DNA of 64,000 bases, from positions 62,001 to 126,000 of the forward strand of contig SKCR01025357.1 in NCBI GenBank assembly GCA_019454045.1, given 5' to 3'. Below are positions 49,828-61,925 of this stretch, piece by piece; position 1 is the stretch's first letter, and each line of letters starts with the position of its first letter. This stretch comes from Zanthoxylum bungeanum. Taxonomy: Eukaryota > Streptophyta > Magnoliopsida > Sapindales > Rutaceae. The translations under genes were made by a program, and so were the position numbers. The notes under the pieces are model-generated. The model had not been told where the DNA came from, did no database searches, and saw only the letters and a list, made by a program, of their open reading frames with translations.

Positions 49828-51029
49828 TGTGGATGCTGGAATTCGGCCGATGTCCACAATCAGAATTTGTAAATTGGGGGCATTAGCGATCCTGCAAGAC
49901 AAAGGTAGAATGAGCGGGAGCAGACTGCCCACCGGTGTGGTGGGTGCCGGGGGCACTCCGACGCTCAAGTCAGTAGTATGAAATGAGCAGTAAATGTGTA
50001 AAATGTGAAAGCAAGGCTTACTATTACCATGACCTTCTTTGGGTGGCCGTGAGGGCGGAATGAAGTGTTTAAGAAATGTGAAGCTCTGAGAGCTTGTGTC
50101 AGAGAGCAGAAGCTGTAAGAGAGAAGTCAGGCTTGCTTCCCCTTCGTTTCTCGAATTGTGTTGTAATTTATAGATGAAGATGGATGACTTTTGCAACTGG
50201 CATAAGTCCATTATATGCTAAGATATATTTATTTAATGATCAGAAGTGGAGTAGGATAATCATGTTTAGGGAAAGTGGGAATCGGTTGGTAAAGGTTTGG
50301 CTTTATGCGTGAATCAAGTGGAATAAGATTTTTATTGGGCTTCTCTTGGACTTTCATCTATGTCTATGGGCTTAGTCTTTATTTTCGGGCTTTGTATACT
50401 GTGGATGCTGGAATTCGGCCGATGTCCACAATCAGAATTTGTAAATTGGGGGCATTAGCGATCCTGCAAGACAAAGGTAGAATGAGCGGGAGCAGACTGC
50501 CCACCGGTGTGGTGGGTGCCGGGGGCACTCCGACGCTCAAGTCAGTAGTATGAAATGAGCAGTAAATGTGTAAAATGTGAAAGCAAGGCTTACTATTACC
50601 ATGACCTTCTTTGGGTGGCCGTGAGGGCGGAATGAAGTGTTTAAGAAATGTGAAGCTCTGAGAGCTTGTGTCAGAGAGCAGAAGCTGTAAGAGAGAAGTC
50701 AGGCTTGCTTCCCCTTCGTTTCTCGAATTGTGTTGTAATTTATAGATGAAGATGGATGACTTTTGCAGCTGGCATAAGTCCATTATATGCTAAGATATAT
50801 TTATTTAATGATCAGAAGTGGAGTAGGATAATCATGTTTAGGGAAAGTGGGAATCGGTTGGTAAAGGTTTGGCTTTATGCGTGAATCAAGTGGAATAAGA
50901 TTTTTATTGGGCTTTCTCTTGGACTTTCATCTATGTCTATGGGCTTAGTCTTTATTTTCGGGCTTTGTATACTATTTGGGTTTTAAGGTAAAAGACGGTT
51001 TTATCATTGACCCAATTTTGGTCCAAACA
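49828..51029 (-). repeat. 3' LTR with internal direct duplication
   Basis: The LTR consists of a 572-bp copy (49828-50399) that stops at GGGCTTTGTATAC, followed at once by a full copy (50400-51029) with about 60 more bases to CCAAACA. Each copy gives the same minus-strand open frame of about 130 codons starting MDLCQLQKSS, which I do not consider a gene. The Tat-type word lies at 49954-49973 and again about 572 bp later. Confidence 0.9.
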
Positions 51030-51279
51030 GTTTGTCCCTTACTCTCTAAGTCAAAAAGTTTTTGTCGTAGAGAGTATATACGTTTACGTCATATGACATT
51101 GATCATAAAAACATGTGATAAGAATGTATCACCTTTTGCCAAATGTCGTACCAAAATATATACAAAAACGTGGGTTTCTGTTTGCATGCATCTGAGGAAG
51201 TTTTTTTAGCTTCTTGATTTATCTAGGGTCATGGAGTACGTGTCTTTGACCGAACTGAAATAGAGTTTCAGGAGTTCAT

Positions 51280-52395
51280 GAGTCCAGGGGAATGTTCCTT
51301 GTCGACTGAACCAAACGGTAGTTCATGAGTATGCTTTGACTCGACATGAGTCCAGGGGAATGTCCCTTGTCGACTGAACCAAACGGTGGTTCAGGAGTTT
51401 ACTTGACTCGACATGAGTCCAGGGGAATGTCCCTTGTCGACTGAACCAACGGTGGTTCAGGAGTTTACTTGACTCGACATGAGTCCAGGGGAATGTCCCT
51501 TGTCGACTGAACCAAACGGTGGTTCAGGAATTTACTTGACTCGACATGAGTCCAGGGGAATGTCCCTTGTCGACTGAACCAAACGGTGGTTCAGGAGTTT
51601 ACTTGACTCGACATGAGTCCAGGGGAATGTCCCTTGTCGACTGAACCAAACGGTGGTTCAGGAGTTTACCTTACTCGACATTAGTCCAGGGGAATGTCCC
51701 TTGTCGACTGAACCAAACGGTGGTTCAGGAGTTTACTTGACTCGACATGAGTCCAGGGGAATGTCCCTTGTCGACTGAACCAAACGGTGGTTCATGAGTT
51801 TACCTTACTCGACATGAGTCCAGGGGAATGTCCCTTGTCGACTGAACCAAACGGTGGTTCATGAGTTTACTTGACTCGACATGAGTCAGGGGAATGTCCC
51901 TTGTCGACTGAACCAAACGGTGGTTCAGGAGTTTTACTTGACTCGACATGAGTCCAGGGGAATGTCCCTTTTCGACTGAACCAAACGGTGGTTCAGGAGT
52001 TTACTTGACTCGACATGAGTCCAGGGGAATGTCCATTGTCGACTGAACCAAACGGTGGTTCAGGAGTTTTACTTGACTCGACATGAGTCAGGGGAATGTC
52101 CCTTGTCGACTGAACCAAACGGTGGTTCATGAGTTTCGCTTGACTCGACATAAGTCACGGGGAATGTCCATTGTCGACTGAACCAAACGGTGGTTCAGGA
52201 GTTTCACTTGACTCTACATGAGTCACGGGGAATGTCCCATGTCGACTGAACCAAACGGTGGTTCAGGAGTTTCACTTGACTCGACATGAGTCACGGGGAA
52301 TGTCCCTTGTCGACTGAACCAAACGGTGGTTCAGGAGTTTCACTTGACTCGACATGAGTCATGGGGAATGTCCACTGTCTACTGAACCAAAGGCC
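51280..52395. repeat. 67-bp tandem repeat array, about 17 units
   Basis: The unit runs from TTGACTCGACATGAGTCCAG to GGTTCAGGAGTTTAC. Each contains a short hairpin, CTGAACC-AAACGGT-GGTTCAG, with a 7-bp stem. Later units drift (AGTCACGGGG instead of AGTCCAGGGG, TTTCAC spacer), so the two ends of the array are subfamilies. Confidence 0.92.
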
Positions 52396-54560
52396 AGGAT
52401 AATGAATTGACTCTTTATGAGCCATGGGGGATGTCCCCAGTCGATTGATCTGGATGATGATCAGGATAATCAATTGACTCTACATAAGTCCATGGGGGAT
52501 GTCCCCAGTCGACTGAACCAGATGAGGGTCATGATAATCTTCATACTACTGGTCATGGACCAGAGGAGTCTTCAAATTTTTCTAGACTGGATGAAGGTCA
52601 TGTGATGAACTCGACTCTACCTTTCGTCTGGAGGATTTATTGAGTGACTAGTCAATGGCTCCTCAATGTAAGAAGCATACTCTGTTTGATTGAAACAATG
52701 AGAGATCATTTACTTGCCTGTTGTGTTGACTGGGCAGAAGGTTGATAATAAAGTCCCATACTGAGGATTTTTCTTTGTCTTGTGTTTCAAATCAATTATA
52801 CATATTGATACAAAGGAGTCTACAAATATTAAATCTGATGAAAGTCTAAGAATATTTCATTCTACAACACTTGTAGAAAGTAAATCAGAGTCTATATGAC
52901 CCGATGAAGGTCCAAGAAAGTACTCACACTCCACAATACCTTATGAAGGTACATGGGAGTCTACACACTCCATTATATCTGATGTAGTTACATAGGAGTC
53001 TACACACTCCATATATGATGAAGACCCACGGGGGTCTCCATTTTTCATTCTACATGAGCTAATATGAGTCAATGAGGATCTTTACTCTACCAAACTTGAA
53101 GAAGGTCTATGAGAGTCTTTCCTACTCATACTACCAGTTTTAATGAAAGTCCATGATACTACTGTCGAATGAACTATCAAATGGACCTGATGAAGGTCCA
53201 AAAGGCACAGTCGAATGAACTTAAAGAATATCTATGAGAATCTTCATACTACAAGACCTGATGAAGGTCACGAAACTACTGTCGAATGAACATGTCGCAT
53301 GGAATTGATGAATGTTTGTCAAGGTTACTACTCATTCTCCTGATGAGGATTTTTGAGACTACGGTCGAATGGAGTTGTCGAATGGACCTGATGAAGGTCC
53401 AAGGAAGTCGTCACTCACTCTCCTAGGCCTGATGAAGGCCGATGAGACTACAGTTGAATGAAGTTGTCGAATGGATCTAATGAAGGTCCAAGGTCATCAT
53501 TCATTATACTAGACTTTGAAGAAGGTCTATGATGCTACAATGGAATGAAATTGATGAAAGTCATCACTCCTCACTCTTCTATGAGACTACTGTCGACTGG
53601 ATTTGTCGAACAGACTTGATGGAAGTCCAATGAGCTATGGTCGAATGAACCTGATGAAGGTCCATGTGAATCCTCATTCTACCTCTCCATGAGACTATGG
53701 TTGAATGAACATGTAGTATGGACTTGATGACTGTATATCAAGGTCATCACTTACTATACAAGACCTGAAGAAGGTCTAGGATGCTACAATGGAATGAACT
53801 TGATGAAAGTCATCACTGTCACCTTCATTCTACGGGACTACTGTCGAATGGAGTTGGTCGAATGGACCTGATGAACGTTTATAAGAATCTTCATTCTATT
53901 AGTCCTGATAAAGGTCTAAGAAAATCTTCATTCTACTCGACCTGATGAAGGTCAGACTATCGGACCGAAAGTATGCCCAAGATAGTTTTCATTCTACCTG
54001 ACCTGATGAAGGTTAGGAGACTACGGTCGAATGAACCTGATAAAGGTTCATGGGGCTCTTCCAATGCTTCTTAGAGTTTATGGAAATATATCCATATAGT
54101 CTATAGTAGATGACAATCTTCATACGTAGTGTGGAGATGATTATCTTCACATGTAGTATGAAAGAGACGGATGCCTATCAGGGTCATTACTAATTATACA
54201 AGACTTAAATAAGGTTATTGATACTACAATGGAATAAACTTTGATGAGAGTCATATATAATTTCCATACTACATAGCCTGATAAAGGCTGGTTAATTGGA
54301 CCTCAATGGGATCTAAGAGAGTTTTTCATTCTACTAGGCATGATAGAAAATTCCATATGTAGTATGAAGTTGGTAATATTAAATCAATGTAGCATTGAAA
54401 TGATGTCTAACCTTTGATTTAGTCTGGAGAAGTTGATAATCATTCCAAGTAGTCTATGAGAGATGGGAGTTTTCCATGTAGCCTGAAGTTGATAGCCATC
54501 CACCTTGTAGTATGGATAATATTATGAACTAGATGTTTTATCATCCCATAAATGTCAAGT
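52396..54560. repeat. Degenerate 'GATGAAGGTC' repeat region
   Basis: More than 2 kb are made of diverged short units with the words CCTGATGAAGGTCCA, GTCGAATGAAC and TCTTCATTCTAC at irregular spacing. They look like decayed descendants of the neighbouring array's style of repeat. No ORF is convincing. Confidence 0.65.
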
Positions 54561-55310
54561 GGATCAATTGATCAAATAAAACTTTATACTTGTCATGTTT
54601 AATAGCACTACCCCTTGATGTCAACCTACATCCAATCGAATGGACTCCTATTTATTAGTCCAAATAGAGGCTAAAAGCCAGCCTAGCTATGCAACCAACC
54701 AACCGAAGAGCAAATAAAAAGCCCAGGGTCATGACTCATGCGACAAGAAGAAGAATGGTGACAGAGAGGAAAATATTAGGCACATGAATGTAGCATGAGT
54801 GAAAATAATTTCAAGGTGAATGACACCATCAAGAGTGCTGTCGACAAAAGGACCACCATGACTAGTCCCGCTTGTGATATTAACATGTGGAAGAATCCAC
54901 ATGTCGAATGGGCCATTTTTCATGTAGCGTGGGGCTCTATTTTTAAATGAGAGGCTATGGGTTTTGTAGTGTGGTAGTGTGGGGAAAGGTGGTGTGTGGC
55001 AATTTATGCCAGTTACTTGCTTGTTGGCTTTTAATGAACAAAGTTCGAGAACTAATATATAATTTATACATGGCCCACTCTCTATTTTTGTTTTAGTCAA
55101 AATTATGGGGCTGCTTTCTTCTTTTCTTCTTTCATTACTTCACTTTCTCTTTTGAAATTTGCCCCACCTTGCTTTCGTCTTATTATTCTTATTTTGGTAA
55201 AAGCTTTTTTTTTTCTTCTCTCTCTTATCACGCCAATGTCCTCTTCTTTAGTCAAACAACAAAGAAAATTCGGTCCCACCTTACTTTTTTTTTTTTTTTT
55301 TTTTTTTTTT
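54561..55310. other. Non-repetitive interior segment of LARD-like element
   Basis: The segment has a minus-strand ORF of 123 codons (54729-55100) without a recognised motif and ends in long T runs (55285-55310). The ORF could be chance. Confidence 0.35.
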
Positions 55311-56046
55311 AAGTGGACCCCTTTTTTTTTTGGTTGTAGCTTGGAGTAGTTGGTCTTACTTTATCCAAACTATTTGTGACTTATGAGGTTCCTTTCGTAG
55401 AGTGAAAATTTTCTTTGCACCCACGTGTAGCTTGATGGAAGGAATCTAGAACATTGGGTACCTTTAGCTTTGGATTGCTTGCCTTTTTTTTTTTTTTTTT
55501 TGCCTCTTCGTGGATCATTTTGGCCTAGCTTTCAAATTTTTTTTTTTTTTTTTTAAGTGGACCCCTTTTTTTTTTGGTTGTAGCTTGGAGTAGTTGGTCT
55601 TACTTTATCCAAACTATTTGTGACTTATGAGGTTCCTTTCGTAGAGTGAAAATTTTCTTTGCACCCACGTGTAGCTTGATGGAAGGAATCTAGAACATTG
55701 GGTACCTTTAGCTTTGGATTGCTTGCCTTTTTTTTTTTTTTTTTTGCCTCTTCGTGGATCATTTTGGCCTAGCTTTCAATTTTTTTTTTTTTTTTTTTAA
55801 GTGGACCCCTTTTTTTTTTGGTTGTAGCTTGGAGTAGTTGGTCTTACTTTATCCAAACTATTTGTGACTTATGAGGTTCCTTTCGTAGAGTGAAAATTTT
55901 CTTTGCACCCACGTGTAGCTTGATGGAAGGAATCTAGAACATTGGGTACCTTTAGCTTTGGATTGCTTGCCTTTTTTTTTTTTTTTTTTTTGCCTCTTCG
56001 TGGATCATTTTGGCCTAGCTTTCAAATTTTTTTTTTTTTTTTTTTT
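55311..56046. repeat. Three tandem 244-bp units with poly-T ends
   Basis: Units begin AAGTGGACCCC at 55311, 55555 and 55799 and each ends in a 16-22-base T run. They are nearly identical apart from T-run length, so the triplication is recent. Confidence 0.92.
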
Positions 56047-56949
56047 ACAATCTGCGTACGACTATGGACTACTTGTGGCAGAGTGCTTCATGCAAGTGTA
56101 GACTGGCAACTTCGCATGTAAACTATGGTTGTGTTCAGCTTATTTCTTGTGTAAAAGACCATAATTTGCTTAGACAGTGGGTTTTCATGTAGTCTGGAGG
56201 AGATGAAAAACTTTTCTTGTAGACTGGAGGAGATGACAATCCTTCCAAGTCCTCTGAATGGGATGACAATCCCATTAGCATCGTCTGAAGCGGACGACAC
56301 ACCTTTCATGTCGTATGAAGAAGATTAGGATTTATCCATGTCGTCGGAAGAAGATAATTATCCACTCATGCCATCTTTCACGTCGGCTGGAATGGATGAC
56401 ATTCCATCAATGATATTTTTCCCATGTTGTCCTGAGGTAGTGATAATCCATCCATGTAGTATGAAGTTGATGCTTTATAGGGAAAGAGTGTTGATGTTAT
56501 CCCGATTAAGCTTTTCCTTATTGATAGTTCGACTTCAGGTAGACTGGAGTGAATTACTCCAACATTCCTTTTCACATGGAAGATGTGACTTGCCGTGATT
56601 GGTCGACTGGAGAAATATGATGGCTTCTTTGTTGATTAAATGGATAGTCGTCTGATGGTGGATTTTCACTTTCCATATTCTTGAATGCTTTTAAGAAATT
56701 GGGTTGATAAGATAGTTGAAAAGAGTTGTAGCCTCACGCTTTTGAGTGGCCGAAGAATGAATTATGTTCCAGATACTATTGGAGATTAGTACCGGAGTTC
56801 TACATGGATCAATTTTCATCTTCCATTGATCGTAACTGTTTTGTAGAGTGGCTGATTATGCCACCACGGGATCTGATGTCTGTTTGTAAGGATTGTAGGG
56901 TGGTCTTTGCTTGCTATGAATCGCTAAGGCCCCACGGTGGGCGCCAAAT
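56047..56949 (-). other. 5' leader of LARD-like element, with primer site
   Basis: At about 56160-56460 degenerate repeats of 'GTAGTCTGGAGGAGATGA' and 'GATGACAATCC' type occur. The minus-strand primer site TTGGCGCCCACCGTGGGGCC is at 56929-56948, just inside the LTR at 56950. No gene is visible. Confidence 0.7.
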
Positions 56950-58149
56950 TGTGGATGCTGGAATTCGGCCGATGTCCACAATCAGAATTTGTAAATTGGG
57001 GGCATTAGCGATCCTGCAAGACAAAGGTAGAATGAGCGGGAGCAGACTGCCCACCGGTGTGGTGGGTGCCGGGGGCACTCCGACGCTCAAGTCAGTAGTA
57101 TGAAATGAGCAGTAAATGTGTAAAATGTGAAAGCAAGGCTTACTATTACCATGACCTTCTTTGGGTGGCCGTGAGGGCGGAATGAAGTGTTTAAGAAATG
57201 TGAAGCTCTGAGAGCTTGTGTCAGAGAGCAGAAGCTGTAAGAGAGAAGTCAGGCTGCTTCCCCTTCGTTTCTCGAATTGTGTTGTAATTTATAGATGAAG
57301 ATGGATGACTTTTGCAGCTGGCATAAGTCCATTATATGCTAAGATATATTTATTTAATGATCAGAAGTGGAGTAGGATAATCATGTTTAGGGAAAGTGGG
57401 AATCGGTTGGTAAAGGTTTGGCTTTATGCGTGAATCAAGTGGAATAAGATTTTTATTGGGCTTTCTCTTGGACTTTCATCTATGTCTATGGGCTTAGTCT
57501 TTATTTTCGGGCTTTGTATACTGTGGATGCTGGAATTCGGCCGATGTCCACAATCAGAATTTGTAAATTGGGGGCATTAGCGATCCTGCAGACAAAGGTA
57601 GAATGAGCGGGAGCAGACTGCCCACCGGTGTGGTGGGTGCCGGGGGCACTCCGACGCTCAAGTCAGTAGTATGAAATGAGCAGTAAATGTGTAAAATGTG
57701 AAAGCAAGGCTTACTATTACCATGACCTTCTTTGGGTGGCCGTGAGGGCGGAATGAAGTGTTTAAGAAATGTGAAGCTCTGAGAGCTTGTGTCAGAGAGC
57801 AGAAGCTGTAAGAGAGAAGTCAGGCTTGCTTCCCCATCGTTTCTCGAATTGTGTTGTAATTTATAGATGAAGATGGATGACTTTTGCAGCTGGCATAAGT
57901 CCATTATATGCTAAGATATATTTATTTAATGATCAGAAGTGGAGTAGGATAATCATGTTTAGGGAAAGTGGGAATCGGTTGGTAAAGGTTTGGCTTTATG
58001 CGTGAATCAAGTGGAATAAGATTTTTATTGGGCTTTCTCTTGGACTTTCATCTATGTCTATGGGCTTAGTCTTTATTTTCGGGCTTTGTATACTATTTGG
58101 GTTTTAAGGTAAAGACGGTTTTATCCTTGACCCAATTTTGGTCCAAACA
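56950..58149 (-). repeat. 5' LTR with the same internal direct duplication
   Basis: The 1200-bp partner of 49828-51029 has its first copy at 56950-57521 and its second at about 57522-58149. The duplication is shared by both LTRs, so it was present in the RNA template before insertion. Confidence 0.9.
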
Positions 58150-58154
58150 ATGTG

Positions 58155-58489
58155 AATGACCGAAGTATTTTTTACATTTGTAAAATTAGTTATTAATACT
58201 TTATATTTGTCAAATGCTATATTTTAAATGTTCATATTGAATTCTATGAGATTAGTTACTCAAAATTTATATCAAAATTATAAATTATAAATTTAAATTG
58301 AGATAGTCTAGCCTTGATTTTTGATCTGTTTTCTTTTATTGGAAAATATGGGATAAGGATATTGTTAGAATTGAATATATATGTGTGTGTGTCAACAGAC
58401 AATAAAATTCAAGTAATTATAAATTCTTATCTAATGAGTAATAACTACAAATCATAATTTATAAAAAATAATAATAATAATAATAATAA
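58155..58489. other. Short flanking DNA with (TAA)n microsatellite
   Basis: About 335 bp of AT-rich DNA lie between two elements, ending in an (AAT)n run at 58468-58490 next to the following LTR. No gene is visible. Confidence 0.6.
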
Positions 58490-59295
58490 TGTTGATGGTG
58501 TTTTTAGGCACTATGGTATTTAAGACAACACGACAGGGGCAAAAGGGTAATTTTCTCCTTGGTCAAAGATCATTAATACCGACCCGACCACATGAGTGAG
58601 TGGCCGAGAACTTTATGATCCGATAACCGACCACTTTGGTTCGGATGACCGAGCACTATCAGATCGGTAGCAGCATTCTCAGCACAAATGACCATCATGA
58701 CCGACCACATGAAGACCGAGCATAGGGCAAGACATGATCGGGAAAATAAGGCATTCTATCCATATGAGATAAGATAATAAGTTATCCTACTTTCATGGGG
58801 TAAACTAGTAAGTCAATGTCCTAGTATGATAAATGAAGTAAATGTAGTTTTTGACTAGGAATCCTTATGGAAAAAGGGAATAGTTTTGACTAGGAAACTT
58901 GTACAAATAGGAATATGATTTCTTCACCATTATAAAGAGGAGGGTAGAGTGAAGAGATGGGGAGGACAACAAAAAAAGAGGGAATAAGAGGAACAAGTTG
59001 AGAGCAAGGTAGAGTGGAGATCAGAATCACCAAGCTCTAACTTGTAAAACACAAAGAACGGTCTGAGAAGCGCATTTTGAATAATAAAAGTATCATCTTG
59101 TTTGTGCCCGTGGACGTAGGTCGGATCCAAATCCACCGAACCACGTTAAATCTCCTTGTTGATTGGTGTATTTATCTATTTTTTCCGCTAAATTTGCCTT
59201 TGGTCCCCCATAACCAAACAAATTCACAGTTGGAGGAGGATTTCCTCGGGAGTGATATTCCAATATTACCCTGAGACCAAAATCCACCGTCAACA
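58490..59295 (+). repeat. 5' LTR of gypsy gag-protease element
   Basis: The 806-bp LTR starts TGTTGATGGTG and ends CACCGTCAACA, giving matching inverted ends. A TATAAAG box lies at about 58931-58937, suitable for initiation near 58960. The partner LTR lies beyond the window. Confidence 0.8.
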
Positions 59296-59296
59296 G

Positions 59297-59316
59297 TTGG
59301 CGCCGTCTGTGGGGAG
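59297..59316 (+). other. Primer binding site of gypsy element
   Basis: TTGGCGCCGTCTGTGGGGAG follows one base after the LTR. This form is common in plant gypsy elements; the tRNA species is not assigned here. Confidence 0.8.
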
Positions 59317-59347
59317 CTCAACAAAAAGCAACTCGCGTAGTGAGACA

Positions 59348-61497
59348 ATGGCGGAGGACGGAAATCACCAACCAGGAGGTCCGGCAATAGACTGGATGAA
59401 AAGAATGGAAGATGGGATGAGGTCTATGATGGATCGACTAGAAAGAATGGAAGGAGCAAACAACGAGAGAACTGAAACCGAGGCCGGACAGAGGAGAGAA
59501 AGAGGGAAAATAGTAGTAGATATAAGCGAAAACGAGGGACCTAGAAAGAGAGGACCCTATGGGATAAGATCTAAAGTGGTAGGAAGAGAGCCACGATCAG
59601 AAGACACATGGGAAGAAGGAGAGGAGGAACAATCACCCGACTCCTCCTCTGACAGATTTTACAGCTCCGAGAGGGAAGACAGAAAGTATAGCGAAGACGT
59701 ACAGGAGACCCCCGGGCTCAAAGAACGCCACGCCCGGAACGACAGGCGAACAGAAGGACACAGAAGGCGACACAGGGGCACAACCCGTGAAATAAAGTCT
59801 TGGCTAAGAAAAGAGATGACCAGATGGGAAGAAGGCCTCAAGATCGGCGCGGGAGACACCCGAGGCGAGGAAGAGGGGTCTCCCCTTACGGAAGAGATAA
59901 AGTCAGCACAGTTCCCGAAGCGATTCAACATGCCGACCATGGCACCATACAAAGGCCACTCCGACCCAAAATCCCACATCGAAAACTTTGTCCTCCTGAT
60001 GGAAGTACAGGGAGTAACGGGCGACGCCATATGCAAAGTTTTCCCCCTAACTCTGGCCGGACCGGCCATCCTATGGTACAGAAGCCTAGCCCCAAGGAGC
60101 ATCAGCAACTTCGCACAACTGAGGAAGTCATTCATACGACACTTCAAAGGGGCATGCGTCCCAAAGAAAATGGTGGGAGAATTGAGACTGATGAAGCAGG
60201 GGGATGATGAGCCCCTGAGGAATTTTATTGAAAGGTACCACAATTTGGTGCTCGAGGTCGGAGCGTACGAGTCATCGGAAGCCTAGAAAGTCTCAAGGGA
60301 GGTCTGAAGGTCGGGAAGTTGTGGACTCACCTGAGGATCCAAGACACCCCGGACTACGCCACCGCTCTGGAGGTGGCCCGAAAATTCATTTTGTTGGAGA
60401 ACGAAGAGAAAGCATCCCGGAAAGGGAACACCATCAAAGAAAGAACCGCAAGGGAGGGTGCCCCCCCGCCGACAGAAAGAGAATCCAGAAGACCACCCCC
60501 AAAGCACAAAGAATTCAAACCACTGCACCGGGACAATCAAGAGAGGAGGGCGCCGACCCAAGTGAACCATGTAGTAAGGGAAGATGCATACATTCCCCTG
60601 AAGAAACCATTGGGACAAATCGTCATGGAGATCCAGGGGAAAGGCCTCTTGGTAGAACCCGACCAAAGGAGATTCCCTCCAGACAAAAGGAACCTAAAAG
60701 CTTATTGTGTGCACCACAACTCCAAAGGACATCCAACAGACGGATGCAAAGATCTGCGAGAACAAATGGAAGATCTAGCACGGAATGGGTACCTAAACAA
60801 ATACATTGACCACGAGGTCATGACCGCCAGACAAAGAGCACGCGGTCGTCAAATAAATATCATCACAGGAGGAAGAACGCTGGCCGGAAACTCTAACCGG
60901 TCAAGGAAAGATTACAACAGAACCCGAGGACCGGATATCTTAGAAACAGAACAGGGCAAAGGGCTACCGAGAGGCCGGTCAGTACCAATAATGTTCACCG
61001 AGGAGGATACCCGAGGAGTAAGTTTCCCTCATGACGATGCATTGATAATCAAGGCAGTCATCAGCGGGTCAGAAGTAGACAGAATCCTAGTGGACCCCGG
61101 GAGCGCAGTGGATATAATTTCCAGAGAAGCGCTGGACAACCTAGGGGTAGAATATGCAACCCTTACCAACGATAGCACCCCCTTATACGGTTTCGGAGGA
61201 GCAGCCGTTATCCCACTGGGAAGAATACAGTTGGCAATAACTGTCGGGACACATCCCCGGACCCGGACGATCATGACAGACTTCACTGTGGTAGACTGCA
61301 TGAGCAGTTACCAGGCCATCGTCGGACGACCCTTCATGATGAAAACGAAAGCTGCGATGTCCTGCTACCACCTAAAACTGAAATTCCCCACCCGGGAAGG
61401 GATTGGAATTGTGGGCGGAAGCCAGAAAACAGCTCGCAGCTGCTTCGCAACTCTCTCACGAGAAACTCTATGCATCGCAGAAGACAGTCGAAAATGA
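59348..61497 (+). pseudogene. Ty3/gypsy gag-protease, one frameshift, no RT
   Basis: The start at 59348 (MAEDGNHQ) is chosen because the upstream part of the frame lies in the LTR and primer site. Residues 1-170 are charged and disordered. The retrotransposon gag domain follows (FNMPTMAPYKGHSDP, LAGPAILWYRSL, LRNFIERYHNL). Near 60270 a one-base change shifts frame; the sequence continues as GSLESLKGGLKVGKLWTHL into the frame 60319-61497. There a zinc-knuckle-like motif CVHHNSKGHPTDGC (C-x2-H-x5-H-x4-C) and an aspartic-protease-like domain appear. The protease active site reads LVDPGSA instead of D-T/S-G-S, and a later YGFGG and IVGRPF match the fold. The frame ends at 61497, and the sequence to 61735 shows no reverse transcriptase. 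Otherwise it is long and little decayed. Confidence 0.88.
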
Positions 61498-61925
61498 CAA
61501 AGGAACCAGGGAGAAGAAGAAGAAGACAGAGGCCCAGGCGTTTGGCCGAACAAAAGTGCTCGACTCACAACAGCCGAGGAAACCGAGGAGAGAGAACTTT
61601 ACGGAACAGGCCCCGAGATTACAAAATGGGCGGTCGGTATCAAACATTGCCCACCAATGAACCAAATATAAAGTTTTTTCTCAAAGTATTACGCAGAAGA
61701 ACTGTAAGGAGGACAGTATGTCCCCAAATATGAATAAAACATTTTTTATCCATTTTCTAAAAAAAAAAACAAAAAAAACAAAAAAAACAAAAAAAAAAAC
61801 AAAAAAAAAAACAAAATTGAAAGACATATTCAAAGACAGGGGACATACTCAAACGCCCACTACATAAAGACAGTCGGGCGCCAAGGCCCCTTGAACCATC
61901 AGCTCGAGACTGGATCTTATTCCGC
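61498..61925 (+). other. Post-coding region with A-rich tract
   Basis: After the protease frame there are about 240 bp of purine-rich sequence, then AATAAAAC at about 61733 and a run of AAAAAAC repeats (61760-61812). No coding function is visible. Confidence 0.5.

Larger units (their letters stand above)
49828..58149 (-). mobile_element. Non-coding LTR retrotransposon packed with tandem repeats (LARD-like)
   Basis: An 8322-bp element is flanked by a perfect ATGTG duplication (49823-49827 and 58150-58154). LTRs are 49828-51029 (1202 bp) and 56950-58149 (1200 bp), starting TGTGGATGCTGG and ending GGTCCAAACA. On the minus strand the primer site TTGGCGCCCACCGTGGGGCC follows the 5' LTR (56950-58149), and a tract AGAGAGTAAGGGACAAAC precedes the 3' LTR. 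The 5.9-kb interior has no gag or pol motif. It is filled with a 67-bp array (51280-52395), a degenerate 'GATGAAGGTC' region, and three 244-bp units. The minus strand of each LTR contains CTGACTTGAGCGTCGGAGTG, a conserved word of Tat-lineage gypsy LTRs, so it is a non-autonomous gypsy derivative. LTRs are nearly identical, so insertion was recent. Confidence 0.9.

Noticed and set aside
49816..50211. Minus-strand 131-codon ORF repeated in four places (also 50379-50783, 57554-57904)
   Set aside because: It lies wholly in the LTR, crosses the LTR boundary differently in each copy, is broken by one-base indels in some copies and has no known motif. Its conservation only reflects recent duplication of the LTR.
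51280..52395. Regular direct repeats resembling a CRISPR array
   Set aside because: The whole 67-bp unit is conserved with no unique spacers, it lies inside an LTR retrotransposon, and the DNA is plant nuclear. It is a tandem satellite-like array.
54729..55100. 123-codon minus-strand ORF in the LARD-like element
   Set aside because: It has no motif, no relation to gag or pol and a composition typical of non-coding DNA here. It is mentioned as part of the interior but not called a gene.
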